A stretch of DNA of 64,000 bases, taken from contig JAJKFH010003493.1 of NCBI GenBank assembly GCA_023333565.1, positions 2,604,001 through 2,668,000 on the forward strand, given 5' to 3'. Both the position numbers and the translations under genes were made by a program. The notes beneath the pieces are model-generated. The model had not been told where the DNA came from and ran no database searches. It saw nothing but the letters and a program-made list of their open reading frames with translations. This document shows, in pieces, positions 33,548-48,029 of this stretch (the first letter of the stretch is position 1; each line of letters opens with the position of its first letter). This DNA is from Puffinus mauretanicus. Lineage: Eukaryota; Chordata; Aves; Procellariiformes; Procellariidae.

Positions 33548-36500
33548 ATGAGTTTTCCCATTTTTCCATCTGTGGCCAAGCAGCTGGGAGGCATCCAGCT
33601 TTCCTCTTGGTCCACACACAGCACCCACCGCCATCTCCAGGCCCTCCATCCCCCACCCCCAATTTCCTACTGCAAAAGCTTCTTGTACTCATGTTCCCAG
33701 TTCTCCTCCTCATACCAACTCCAAACTATGTTTCCTAAACCTTGCCACGTTACCCTCTGGCTCTCTCGCACAGCCCCTGCCTGCTCAGCTGGCTGCCAAG
33801 CAATGCTGCCTGCCCTGGGCATGGCCAGGCATCGGGCACGATGTCCCACCCTCCCTTCCCATGCTCAGGGCACATGGCTGGGTCTCTGCCTCGCTCCTCG
33901 GCCTGGCTGTTGGTCTTCATGGACCGAGCACACATTTGACGTATTTGAGACGAGCCCATCCTGCCATGTCAAACCTCTCAATAACTGAAATTGGCCAACA
34001 AACTCAAAGGAGAAGATAGTGTATAAACCAAATTCTCTCAGGAAACCAAGCTAAACATCAGGAACAACAGCAGAGCAAGTACTCTCTGCCCGTACATTCT
34101 CTGTCTCTGGGATTTTTTTTTTTTGTTATTTTTGGATTTTGGCAAAGCATTAAGGATTAGAAAAGATGCTTATGTAATATTTACTAACCAGTGAGTTACC
34201 ACCCCTAGATGTTCACTGAGACTGCTAAAAAACCTATAGAACTTCAGCTCTTGCTGTTGGATAAGGCAGGAGACTTCAACTTGCAGGCAGTGGTGGAAGT
34301 GATGCACTCAGAGGTGCGTATGCAGACACTGGCACTCAGACCAAAGGTCCACCTGGCCTGCAGGCAGTCTGTGGTGCTCAAGGGAGGCTCCAGGTTTTTC
34401 GGGTCCGTGGACTCCATTCCTGAGAGTGGACAATAAAGGGAAGGACTGCTCCTCCACTTCCTTTGTGGGCAAGGACAAATGCTGCTGCTCCTGCCTGGCG
34501 GGACAAATGGGAAAGGCAACGTACACGGCTTCGTAGGATGCCGTAGGGAGAGGCCGTCACACTGTTGCGCCCAATCTCAGTGTCTCCTATTTACCGCCAG
34601 GCCAGGACTTTGTCCCTCCCAGAGGGATTCCAGCCTCTAATATCTCCTACCATCTGTTTTTGAGACTCTCAAGGATCATTATAGCAGTTTCACCCTGCTC
34701 TTGCCTCTGGCGCTGTACTTTGCAGCCCTGGAGCCACCCCCCACCCATCTTCAAGAATGCCTTTATTTTGCTTCTGTCTCATATCTCAGATCAACCCCTG
34801 CCTTAACGACCTTGGACTGCTCCCTATGCTCCCATGCTACATCCTCTCTGGTTCCTTCCTTGAGGTGGCTCCCCCCACACACGTGGGTTGCAAGAGCCAA
34901 GCACTTCTCTTAGGGACAGAGTATGGCAAAAGCAAGTAATGGGCCCACCACCCGGCCTTCCACTCAGCATCCTTGTCCACAACATCAGAGGAAGCCAAAA
35001 GGTGTGTTTCCTGAGAAGGCCCAGCAGGTAGAGCTGGCTGTGGGTAGCCACGGGATGGTGCAACCAGTGTAACTCCCATCCCAGAGTTCCTAATGGAGAA
35101 GGTCTCAGAAACGGCCCTGTCCACTCCTATGCTATAGGTCTGCTGGTCAGCAGGAAGGTGTGGACTGCCACAGTAGTCCATGAGAGGCACTTCAGTGTTT
35201 GGAGGAGAAAACTGTCTTAGGGAGCATCAAGGTCTTTGTCCTGCCCTGTAACCTCAGGGAAGACAATGCTCTGCCAATGGGTTGCAATATGTGAGCCAAA
35301 TTTTTCTTGGAGCCTCTTTGCACCTACCTCTTCCAAACCCCACACAAACAAACACCTACCATAATAACCTGTGGCTCTGGGTGCTGACCAAGTCATCGTG
35401 CCTGGTCGTCTTCTTGAGGGGCTTCTCTTTGACCCTAGCTTGGCCCCTAAAGCTCTAGTGTTACTTGCTGAGCTGCCACTTCCCTTCAAGACATGATGCT
35501 CAGTGGATATTCCCTGATCCCCACGAGGAGACGTGATTCCCTCCATGTTGTTTACCCCTCCACGAAGGGTAAAACAAATCCTGGCAAAACACTGGTGAGG
35601 CAGTGTACTGCTGGCATTCACAGTGGCGTGGCACCTCTCCAACCCAAAGGACGGGCAGGCACTAGGATGACCACCTTGTGGTCCCTGAGTGATCAGGAAT
35701 CTTTGTGTTTGATCAGGCCTCTGAATCCTTCAGCCTCCGTTTGCTGAGGGTGCTGCTCTCTGCAGAATTCTCGTGGTTCTGGGAAGAGACTGAAGTGAGG
35801 CATTGACACGTGAAGGGGGAAAAAGGACAGAAGGTGGAACAGAAAGCTTCTACCCCCTTCCCACCCCTGGGAAGGAACACAAACATTTCCTCCTCTTGCC
35901 CCCCAGCCCACACACGTGTAGCAGCTAAAACTGCATGTTTAAATTCCAGAGGTTGCAGAGTGACTCCCACCTGTGCTACAGACTCGCCTACCTCTGGATG
36001 GGAGACGGCACAGCAGAGTTGCGGCAACTAATGCTGACTTAACTGTGAAGTGCAGTTGATAGCTGGATGGTGAGACAGGATGCACTTTGGCCACCTCACC
36101 AGAAGTATGTGGAGGCTGATGACTCTTTTTCCTCAGGCCTGAAATGCTGGTGGTTGCTCAGGTCGGGACAGAATGCCTGCACCTTTCTGTCCCTGTGGAG
36201 AGGCCCTCCTAATCCCGGTAAACATCCACACACCAGCCAGGAACGTAGGAGTTTCCATCAGCAGGCATTTGTCTGCTTTTGGACGAGTTGGATTTCTTCA
36301 GTGCCTGGCACATTTACAATAATATTAATTTGATTCCCAAACATATACTTTGCAGAGAGAAAAAAAATTGTTTACATGAAAAGTGCCAAGGAGCAGCATC
36401 TTTTCAAGCCCCAACAGCTCCTGATGTTTTCTGTTTCTTTGTTCCTTATTACCTCAGGAAAAAATTCCTAACCTCTTATTTGTCTTGATGCTCAGAACAA

Positions 36501-39500
36501 TGCTGACATTTGCACAGATCTATGGTGAGCCCAAGTTCTCTTCCCTGGTCGTTTACAGCTTACAATGGTTTACATATAATGAAAGTTATTTTCCCCCATA
36601 TAAAACACTTTGTCACCGGTCAGTCTGTTTGACGAGATCCTTCTGAAACCCTCAGTAATCTGTCTGTCCTGAATAATTCGTGCTCCACAACTGCAGGTGG
36701 AACTAGTTCATACAAGTACACTTCTCTTCGGTGAGGCAACTGATACCAAACCTATCCTTGCATTTCCAGCTGCTTTAAAGCAGAGATTTACTTGCTATCT
36801 TCAGTTACTAGCTTAAATATTGCCCTCTAAAAGTCATTATAAAGATAGCTATAACCGTGACTTCTTTCCTACATTAAATGATATAAATAGCATTTATAAT
36901 TTCAGCCTCTGGAAGCCAGTGGAAATTTTTCTATCGATTAGAGTTGGCTTGGGTCAAGCCCTACACAGTGTTTTCTGACCCCTTGCCCTACTTATTCTCC
37001 ATTTCTATTTCGCATATGTATCTAACTCTTCAGATTATTGCACTTTTTATTTTCTCTCTGTTGAAGAGAAATCCTGATAAGGAGGTCCCAGAGGTCTTTA
37101 GCTTGTCATCGCATCCCTTCATAGGCTGAATGTGTGCAGAACGCTTTGGGAAAAAGCAAAAGCTAAAAATAGAATCATTTAAAGCCTACCCATTAAAGGC
37201 ATGCCTACATGACACGACTGCAACTAGCTTAGGTACACCAGTAGCGGTGTAGTCACGGAGCTAAGTATAACCGAAACAGAGGAACTGGCTCACAAACCGT
37301 TCCCCCCCGCTCACATCCTGTCTCTCAGTGCCAAGTATCAGAGCCTTGCAGGAAGATATAAAAGCTCATAATAGACAGTTATATACTAACTTGCCCATGG
37401 GGTAACTTTCTTCCTGATTCAGCTCTTTAGCAGTCGGTTTATGGCCTGAAGCACGTAACACTTCTGCTTTTCTCTTTTACCTAGTGTTATTGCAGGTGTG
37501 CCTTTTATTCACATAATTGATAATACAAGTGGCCTTCTAGGCTGGTCAAAATGATGGGAAATAACCTCATGCAATAGTGATATATTACAACTAGCCTCGC
37601 TTGCCCCTGCAGATTTTAATGGAACGTGAGGACTTGGACCTTTAGTCCAGAAAGACAAAGCATTAATTTTGCATTAATTAAGCCTATATTATATGGCAGT
37701 AATATCACTGCCCACCTTTTCCTTTTTGTGCTATAAATTACTTAATCTGCTGGTACATCATCTATTTATCCGAAAATAAAATCATCAGCTAAGGAAACAA
37801 AGATGAGAATATTTATTGCTTGATTAGGCCAATCGTGATTTTTGGGAGAGAAGCAGAATGGATTGTGCAAAGGATGCACAAAGAGCTACCCTTTACTTTC
37901 ACTGAAACACTGAGACTTACATGACTTAACTACAGGTGATTTCTAACGACACATTGTACTGTCTCGGAGAAGACATCAGCAGTGTTGTATTGAAGGCACA
38001 GTCAGCAGACAGCTGCTGCCTTTCGCTCTGACAGCTGCCAGTCCCTTCTCCCCACCACCCAGTCCTCTCCAGAGGCAACTGCATTTCTCCCTCTGGTGTC
38101 TTTCGTAATAAACATCTTTCTAAGACTGGGTCTTCTTCTGCCTTTTTCAAACTCTCTTATATCACAGTGTCCAGCAGAGCATCTTATTTCAAAGCACCGA
38201 TGCTCACTAGGAAGTTACCTAAGCTGCAGGCTGCCAGCGATCACGTTGGCATTGCGTGACACTGGCACGTGCTGGCCAGGACATCCCCAGTGTGGCGGCA
38301 TTGCTGTCACCAGCTCGAAACCATTCCTTCAGAAGTCATGTAGCTCGGCTCCACCATTTCCCTTCTGAACCCTCTGGGCCACCAAAACATAAATCCAGTT
38401 TGCTTTTTCTCTTTGTAAACTATGTCAACCTTGGAGGGGTGTACTGTAACACAAACACAAAGCTCCGTCCTGGGCAGAGCAGGGATGCAAATGATGCCTT
38501 CTCCTCATCTTGGGAAAACCCTGCAGGTTGTATGGAGGGGACACAAAGTCAGAAACGTCACCCACAGCTCCTGCAAGATTTTGCGTATCGCCCTTGCTTC
38601 TCTCTTCTGGAGCAGCACAAGCTTATTGTGATTACTGGCATATTTTACAAGGAAAATCCCAGAGAAGACTCAGTTCAGTCATGAACAGAGGCAAATGCTA
38701 CCTGTATCTGGGCCCTAAATAGCCCAAGATTGTAGAAGACGAAGAGCCTCTCATTACAGGTGCCATTGGTCCCTGTGCATTGGCCCCGAGAGAGAGGACT
38801 TTTATATCCAGGCAAAACAAAGGCAACCGTATTCAAATCAGTAAAATTTTTCTGGGGAATAAACAAAAGCATGTTTTGGCCCCAAGAGTTATTACCTGTA
38901 ACTACCCACGGACAGCTGGCAGTTTAGGGGCCAGGACAGCTTCAGACTTTCAGCAGCTCTATGTAGCGCAGTGTTTTTTTCCCGATCGTTGTCTCACCCT
39001 GGCTAACTGGGAGGTCAAAAGATGATTAAAGGCCTAATGGCTTCAAGGTGCTGAGTTGTATCAGGAGATGACGCATGGAACACCAGATCAGACCTTGTGT
39101 CCTCCTGGATTAGGCCCAACTGGTCAAATTCTTGTTCCGAAATGCTGGCTTCTCTATTCTGCTAAGAGCCTGAAGAGTTAAAGTTATTAACTGGCTTCAG
39201 AATAAAATGCATTAGGAATAAATATGCTTTAGGATAAACCTATTAAATGGATAAAAATGCCATTACCAGTGGTGAAATATGATTGTGTGACCTTTTAAAT
39301 AAATAAGCCTGCTATGCACCAAATTATGTCAGATAATAAGCTTTATACATGATAAAGTCATGCAGTAGGTCTCAATCTTCAGGCATTCAATGAAATATCG
39401 CTAGCCATAAAGGGCTTCTGAAATGTTACACTAAAGAAAATTGCTTCCAGCTATAAAAACTTAACTGTTAAAACAAATGTAGTTTCTCTCATAAAACTCT

Positions 39501-42500
39501 GTGCAAGGCATTGGTAGCAAGAGTGAAAGCCTACTAGAAACAAACCTTAGGTATTTGCAAATACACAACGCTTCTTAAAATAACTTGGATTCCAGATAAA
39601 TCTCAAATAACTCTATTGAAAGCAAAAAGGTTATAATCATGTAACGCCCGTTACATGAGATAGATCCAAATGAAGTAAGATCCAAATTATTTTCCTAGGG
39701 TCTTAGAAATATGTTTGTGGGATATTCTGGATACAAACATTGCTGTGGATCCAAACTTGTACCAGCAGTGGAAATACTGACCTCTCTGGCTGTCCTGAGT
39801 CTTGGGCCCGCCTGTGTTATGCCTCAGCGGCTTGCCCAGATTACTCCCGACACAATGATATTCCCATTAAGGGACCATTTGTATTTGATGTGATGGAAAC
39901 AGAGCTGGATATTATCAGCCTCGTGAATAAAGACAGATATGCATTTAGCCAGATTCAGCTACCAGTTTCATGCGTGGCAAAACTGGCTCTCTACACTAAG
40001 TCAGAGTAAGAACTGTCTGCTCTAAACCACCACAAATAAGAAGGAATCAAGCAAATTCCCTCATTCCTTCCAGTGATCATGGGCAAACCAACAAAACCTC
40101 CTGGTGAGGCACTTACAGTTTTAATAAAATCATCATGGTCACTTCATCTATTGTTACGTGAACATCAGCAAATACATGCGATTCCCAGCTAGGGTCTCAA
40201 ACACAGCTCCAAGGACTGAAAATACTCTTGGAACTCCCTGCCACAATCAATTATCTTCTCCAAAAGGTGATATCGGACATTAACAAAAAGGAGCATTCCT
40301 GTTTCTTCTTTTTTTTTTTTTCTGAACTGGGAGAATGAAAACACTTTTTTTGAGGATAGAAAGGATCTTCTTAGCCTCCAGCTACAAACACTGACAATTT
40401 TCACCAACACTTAATCCAGTACAAACTTTTCCAGGAGGGGCACTGAAAGAGACATAGCAAAACGCAAGCACACCAAAGAAGCCAGCTTTGCCCCAGCTCC
40501 CAAAAAGCAAAAAGATCACTCTCTGGACCTTAGCCATTTCAACTGCGAAGAAACAGGTACATTCTCCTCAACTAGTTTTAGGGCTTTTGCTCAACAGAGC
40601 GAGGAACGCCATGCTAAACACGGCTTAAACGGGACCACTGCAAGGGAATGGGTGGCATCATGAGGCTAGCAGTGAAATTTTATCTTCTCTTCCTGAACAA
40701 CTGTAGCGCAATGTCCAGAAACAAATAACAGGTCTGTTCCGGCAGGAGCTCAGCTGCATCCTGAAAATGCCTCCAGGCACTTGCCATTTTGTTTTATTGC
40801 AGTTCCCCAAAACCGGTCAATTGTAAGCATAAATCTCGCGGAGAAGGCGCGTTATCAGCGGTGAAGGACAACTGCTTGTTATATAATCCCGCCAAATCCT
40901 TGACACAGCAGTTCTCAGCCAGCAACCGTCTTGCTCTGAGTCATCTGGAAAGTCTCCGGTTCAGTGAGCTTCCAGGAGCAGACCATCAAAACAGGTTATA
41001 TTTCCACTTCCCATTTCAAATTACAGGATGGACCTATGAGTCAAGGCAATCATTTTCTTTTTATCTACCTTCAGATGCCATCCCGCGTACGGATCCAGCC
41101 TGCGCTCGTGCTGAGCCAGAAGCCCCGTGGGAGTTCCCGGCCAGCTCTGGGTGTCGCAGCTTGCAGCTGCCCGGGGTGGCTGTTGGCACGCAGGTCCCGC
41201 TGCAGTTACTGAGCAGGACAGTCCGAGGGCAACCGAGGAAATCCTCACCCTGCTCGTCAGAGAACCCAAGATGCTACACGCGGGGCTGGACTTGCTCCTG
41301 CTCACCAGCCTTTCTCCAAACACCCACCACTGGCCCCTGTCAGAAGCGGACACCGTGCTTAGACCTCTGGACTGGCCTTGCACGCGTGGTGGGAGGCCAG
41401 GCACTGCCAAACCCTGTATCCCCGCTCCTGTCACCGGAGCCGGGGGCTTGATTAGTTCACACTTTTTTTTTTCCCTTTGAGGCAATGCCAAGTCTTAATC
41501 CAATCCTGGGTCATGGATCTCAGCCAGACACATTACGCTGGGTCTATCTTTGAATTAGGAAGTCTCCCGCCTCAAAGCTGGCCATCTTAGACCTACTGCT
41601 CTCCTACCTCTTCTCCTCCCCTCCGTGCCTGACGGACAGCGGAGTCAGCTCTTCTGACAACAGCGTTGGCACACAAAGCTGAGAAGCTCATTTTTTACAA
41701 ACCCAAACGACTACAACTTTGGCAATCATCTCACTGGTATTGAACAACAGCAATAACAAAAAGAACCAAGTCAGCAGCAAGCAGTACCCTGTTGCACAGG
41801 GCTGTAATAAACCCAGGAGAAACGAGATGGGTCAGGTTGGGTTGGCTTTTGGTAGGTGCCAAAAGAGCTGGTCCAGGGTTACCACTTCAGGGGCCAAAGC
41901 GGGGAAAGATGGAGGGTAATCGCTTCCCCAGTTCTCCGTCTCACTCCTCTGCGTATGTTGAAATTGCTTCAACCTTTACTGCTGTTACAAAGTTCCTATG
42001 AAAGGAGCATACAGTTCAATATTCAAACTGTAATGCAATTAATATGATTTTAGGACAATTTGCAAAATCTGCAAAAGCCATCAAGTTTCAGTGTTCATTG
42101 TGATCTGGACAAAATTCCAGTTCTGCAGTTCATTTCCACGCACTCATAATTTGGCTAAAACAATTATTCAGGCTCAAAACAAATCTCTTATTTCCTTATT
42201 TTAAAATAGTTTTTCTTAAAATAAATTAAAACTTCAGAATGTTGCCAGAATGGCACCTATTAGAAGACAAGATTGTTTGTTAGAGAGGTATTTTAAAGTT
42301 TTCAGTCCTAAACAGATGGGACCATCACCGGAGAAAATAGAACTCGTGGATGCCATATGTTTTCCACAGTTTTATGATTCTTGTATTTTTATTAAACTAG
42401 CCAATGAAAATAATAACTATAGCAGAGTTTTTCATTTAGCCTCAGGAGTCAGAACAGTGATTCAGTTGTTCACAGTGGGTTGTTTTCTTTTCTCCTTTTT

Positions 42501-45500
42501 TCCTTCTCGGCAACATAAATCATAAATCTAAGAATTGGGTTTCCAGTGTAACCCATCATAGTAATTAATTTATTTTTTGTTTCCCATGGATATGGTATAA
42601 CTGTTGCTTTAAAATTGCTGTTTGGGTAAAACAGGGTCCAAAACCCAAATAGCAAGTGTAATCTAAAATGTGTATTGCACATAAAGGGCAGTTATCATCT
42701 TCCCAGTACAAATCATTGGCCTTAACATGAAAAACTTGATATCTCACTATCAGTTCGTACAGGTTTTTAGTCTGTATCTGTTAAGAATGGACAACCAGGC
42801 ACCTGTCAGAAATAAAACTACCTACATTCAGATTGGGAACTAGATTCTCCAGATTCCATAGAATCAATTGAATCATGTATTTTGTATAAATAATGTACAT
42901 ACAATTCTATAAAAAAAATCAAGGAAGTTCCTTTTATTTCCACCTCTTTTCCCAAATTTACAAATATTAACTGGTTTATATCTGTCCTTGATTTTTATTG
43001 TGTAGCTGAATCTTTGTGTCTTTTTCTGTAAAAAGACTGTAAGCAGTGGTTCTCCATCAACACCTGTGGCGATGTGGTAAACAAAGTGAAAATAATATGA
43101 AATTTTCTATTTTACTTAAAAGCTTTACTATGACTTCGTTTAACCATGCATTGACAAAACTGCTTTCCAAATGGTTGCAAACAACATAGCAACTTATAAG
43201 ACATCATTTTTATATATAGCTCTGAATGAACTGAAAACACAAAGCTCAAAACACGTTATTTATAAAGGTTGCGTAACTTGCTATCTAAACTCATCTGACT
43301 AATCACGAAACCCGTGAGAGAGGCAGGTGGACTGTAACAGCAGATGAGTTGAAGGGCCGCGATTCTCATACAAGGAAAGGGTTCAATAATTGCTTGTTAG
43401 TCACAGAAAAACAATGCTGGAAGAAAAATGTATGAATAAATGAATGAGCGAACACCGGACTAATGAGCTACTTCCTCCACTTGGCGTATGAGCTCTCTGG
43501 GGATGGCGACTCATTTTCGTTACACGTGTGAACGCCAGGCAGAGTGTGATAGGGTCTTGTTTCTGCCTGCTGCTCTGGCTATTGACACACAGCCTGGGGA
43601 CGAGGCCTGGAAGACGGAGGGCTCCAGCGTTGGCCGTAGTGCCTTTCACCGCCTACGGTTCTCAGCGCCAACCGAGAACCGTCCTTCTGCTCTGGGTTTG
43701 GTGAAGCGCACCTGTCTGTCGGGGTTGCAGATTAACACCAGAGACACAGGCACCCTGAGCTAGTTCTCTGCTGAGACTTGGGTCCAGCCAGGTTTATACC
43801 CCGGGGACTGCATCGTGCAAACTTGGCTGATGAACCCTGCTGGACCCTGGCTAGCCACAGCCTCCTCTGCAACGCATTAGCAGCACTGGGGTACTAACAA
43901 GCCCAGCTGGAAGCCAGCTGACTTGCCCTCTTCTTCTGCCTCCTCCTTTTCTTTTTTTCCTCCAACTTGCCTCTTGATTGTTTTGTTTCCAAGGGAACTT
44001 CTCAGCTTGCACGTGGACATTCAGCTCGGGTCCAGAGGTATGCCTCTGCAGCCCTTTCGCGACAAGGTACAGACCGCATAACCCCTAAGGAGCCAGCTCC
44101 AGTCCAGCATATTAACTAGCAAGGGTTTTTCTCTAAAGCCCGGTACCAGGAAGGCAATGCAGGGAGACCAGAGCGGGCTCGGAAGGGGCTTCCTTCCACC
44201 TGAGAGAGCGCTCTCAGCCAGCATTGATCTGAACAGAGCCAGGCTTAATTTAATCACTCATCTGCTCCCACTGAGCTCCCTGATCTCCAGGATACCCCAG
44301 CTCTCTGTTTCCCTGAATGATGGAGAGTTGACAGTATTTAATGAGATTAAATGTCATCTTCATTACATAAGAGCCTTTAATTATAGGATGTCATTGAACA
44401 TCATTTGATACTGAAGAAAAGCATGCTCTCTTAAATTTCAGACAGTGACAAGGGGCCCAGAAGAACTGGGTTCCAGCCCTGGCTTTGCCAGAGGCCGCTT
44501 CTGGCACGTTAGGTAAGAGCAGGATAGCCACCGAATTAAACGTTGCGTAAGCAGCGTAGCTCAGGCACTTCCTAACTTTAGGGAGCTACCTAAATACCCT
44601 GCATGTAATTATTAAATTAAGGCTGATTCAGAACCTTGACACATGAAGAGAAGAACAACCCACAGCCTCTCCATCCTTTTATACAGCTTTACATTTCAAG
44701 CAATTACTTGAAAAGAATTGCATCAAAGAGCTGGCACTTGCTCGAAGCCCCAGAAAAGAGTGTCCAATTCAAATTCAAATTCCCTTTTTTTGTGGCTGAA
44801 GCACCGTTTCCATCACTCTGGGTATTTCGTCTTGATACTCTCAGAACTAGACCTGAGTGTGCTGCAAAAGAAAAGAACCGTACAAGGGCAAAAAAGATGG
44901 TGTCTTTTCCCCATCTTGGAGAACGAGTAGATAAAAGCGTAGGAATCGGGATCTGTTTTTAGAGTCTAGCTTTTTAATTCGTTAGCTGGACAGGACTGTT
45001 CACATGCAGTCGCTTTTCTCACTGGGTCAAGGCTAGTGAACAACGCCTGCATTACAAGGACAGAGATAAGCGAGCAAGTCCAGCTATTATTCTCCTCCAT
45101 CGCTATTTACTTCATTCCAAGACCCCCACAAAATCACCAGTGACATTCAATGACCTTCTGCTGCAAGGAAGAAGCCCAAAGCCCCCTCCATCAGCATCTG
45201 TGCCTACCGCAGGCAGCACACCAGCGTCCCTCGCCCAGCAGCACACAGCTGCCTTGCAGAGACTCCCAACGCTTCGGAGACAATGAAAGGAAACAATTAC
45301 ACTCGCTGTTGATTAGCGTGGTCTGTACTTTTCAGCTTAGCTAGTGTTGCCAAGTAATGATCACTTCTATTAGCTACGTGGAAGGGAGTTTACTACTCGC
45401 TTATTTAAAGAACACGCTAAATCACACAATCTGTTTTTACACATCCCACCCTTCGGGAGGACAGAATTAGTTTCTAACAGGAGCTGAATTACTTGCCAGG

Positions 45501-48029
45501 CCCTCACCTTCTACCAAAGGCTAAGCCTAGTTAATCTAGGCGGCTTACACAAAAGTGAAATCCAGCCTAATAAAAGCTTACAGTCAACTATTTTCAACAC
45601 CACCTGATATTAGGCTGAAACAGGCTGGTACTGTACAGCCCCATTTCTCTGCAGTTTAACTGTGGTACTCATTTTGTCTTGCCTAGAAACCAGACAGCTC
45701 TTTTAATTATGTCTAAAACATGCCTGTTCAGACTGAGAAATAAGCAGTCCTGCAAGCAGAGCCAAGTAGATGGCTTGGAAACCAATTATTGGATTCCTCC
45801 ATGTCTTAACAAATTTCACCAGTGGAATTCCTGATGCTTCCTCTGCCCTCCCCCCACCCCCCTCAGCTACAGCTTCGTATCCGTGTTTCAGGCTGACTCT
45901 TGGTGTATAAGGAGGGTTGAACTCAAGTAACAGCCTCACTAGGGCTACTGTCTCAGACGACTGATTTTCACCAAACTCATAAGGAACATAGACTTGCAAC
46001 CTCTGTTGAACTTGCACAACAGGTTCAAAAATCAAGTAGGAAAGGCAGAGATCACATAATCTCTCTCTAAGCCTGGTTTCCCAGGCTAACAACCCCAAAC
46101 AAAAAAGTATCTCCTCCATGTTTTGCCTTTTTGAAACACAGATTTTAATAAAGATAATTCGCCTTTCCTCTTCACACAAATACCTCTCCTTCCAACCCAA
46201 AACACTGTTTAACAGAGCATAAGACACTTCCACTATGAGAAGATGCCAAGGCGATCTGATTTCCTGATGACTTGGGATGAGCTGTATGTACCCAGAGCTC
46301 CCGCTGAAGACAGTGCCATCTGTTTCAAATTCCTTAGCTAGTCTGATCAATACCATACCTCTTACATACACTTTCATCAGTAGATTTCAACAAACTTTGG
46401 AGGGGATAGTATTTCCCCCCTATTTTAAAGTTCAAAAAGCTACAGGACCATGAGGGGAAACCTCAGGCAAGTCTCACTGAAGACATCCCTCACGCGCTGG
46501 AAGTTTCGAACCCTGGCAAGCGACACAGCATTAGTGCTGACCGCCCAGCCCCCTTCCCGCATCAACGGCAAGGGTCCTGAACAGCTTAACAAGCTCTAGT
46601 ACAGAATCATCAGACTCCTGGGAGTCTGCTCTTAGGAACTTCCATTTCCTGTCCCACACCATCACAGGAGCTGCTTTCAAGAATCCTCCTCTTCCTAATA
46701 CTAGTTCCTCCCACGCAGGAAAGGTTAAAAAAAAAAATCTCCCTTCTTTAGAGGAGCAGATAGCATTTTTTAACATAGCTACAAAAGAATCCTTTTTAAT
46801 TTTTTTGCTTGTTTGAGCCAAACAAAACATGGCATGGAAGGATTGGCCTCTTGAGCTGTTCTTCCTGGCTTTAAGAACATGCTGCCAGAAGAGTCTTTTC
46901 TCCAGACTACACTCCTCCTGTAAGAACTTAAAGAGAAAAGCAAGTTAATTTCAGTTGAAGGGCAAATCTTGGGCATTTTAGTCTCAGCATTAGTTTTCTG
47001 TTGTTTAAAACCCTTTCCACACCCCAAGCTGAAGCTCTAGGAAGATGCAGCTACTTCTTGGGCCTTCTATCGATCCCTTTTCCTATCACTACCCAATGGA
47101 CGTGGTACAAAACCTGTGGAAGCTAGGACCGCCGTGCAGCTAGCTTACCAGAAATTGCAGTTATTCCTGTCTCAGCATTTATGTGAGAGTTGACTTCATG
47201 CTGAAAGATCACACTGTAATTTTATAAAACATAGCCTAAAATACATTCATCTGTGATTATAACTGTTGTCATCCACATGTGATTATTTCTACCACCTAAC
47301 CATGCAGAGTAAATTAGAATGCAGCTCTTTAACACTACAGAAATGTTCTCTGTTCTGGTATCAAAAGGCAGACCTAAGAAACACTGTCTCCACTGCAAAA
47401 TGTAAAATGAACAGCCTGGAATCTTGCACAGATGAAGAAGTAATACCTACTCTACAGGCAATATTTTATTAGTCAACCTAAAGCATCGCATAGTTCTTTG
47501 TGAAGTGTCCATATTTAAAATACTGTACACTTTAATGAACAGAGGAAGCCTTACCTTTTTATTCTGTGCCTAGTCGATTTAGCCTACATTTTCAGATAAC
47601 ACAGGCTCAAGAGCTAGTTTCACACTGAAGACATATAAAAACCAGAACTTGAAAAATAAAATTGCCATTAGTATTTAATCACCTATAAAAAATAAACTAG
47701 CACTTTCAGTTTACATCTCATTGCACAAGATCAAAGCTGGCCTTCAGTCTAAGCACAGGACAGAGACCCCGATCTACAGACAGTGAAGTATACTCAGACC
47801 AACAGAAAAAAGAACATGGACTAGCCATTAAGCTTTCAATTCACACTGCACACGTCTTTTCAGTCTTATCAAAAGTGAAACCCATCACAGAACTCTATGC
47901 TCGGGGCCAACAATCTTCACAAATATCAAATTACATTTTAAAAATCCTTTCAAAATATGGAAACAACTGAACTCCTGGAGAATTCTACACTTCTCCACAT
48001 AAACCAAGAAGCAGCAGAAGCACTTGTTA

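Larger units (their letters stand above)
33200..48029. other. Intergenic region between NR1D2 and RPL15
   Basis: About 15 kb without a supported gene. The longest open frames (220 codons at 40789-41451 plus; 224 codons at 45703-46377 minus) match no family I recognise and lack convincing gene structure. I see a small tandem duplication (33467-33547), a hairpin-like palindrome (37225-37263) and some AT-rich blocks that may be conserved non-coding elements (about 37.64-37.83 and 44.24-44.41 kb). No tRNA, snoRNA or intact transposon was found. Confidence 0.65.

Noticed and set aside
34310..34440. CAGACCAAAGGTCCACCTGG resembling an old sauropsid CR1/SINE-type repeat
   Set aside because: Only about 20 nt look similar and the rest does not align by eye. 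It could be a true ancient fragment but needs a repeat-library search.
40789..41451. 220-codon open frame, plus strand
   Set aside because: No recognisable domain; biased towards Ser/Pro/Arg from GC-rich sequence; overlapped by open frames in other phases and on the other strand; no gene structure around it.
46185..46215. CTTCCAACCCAAAAC resembling the CR1 3' end
   Set aside because: No terminal octamer repeat and no CR1-like sequence on either side.
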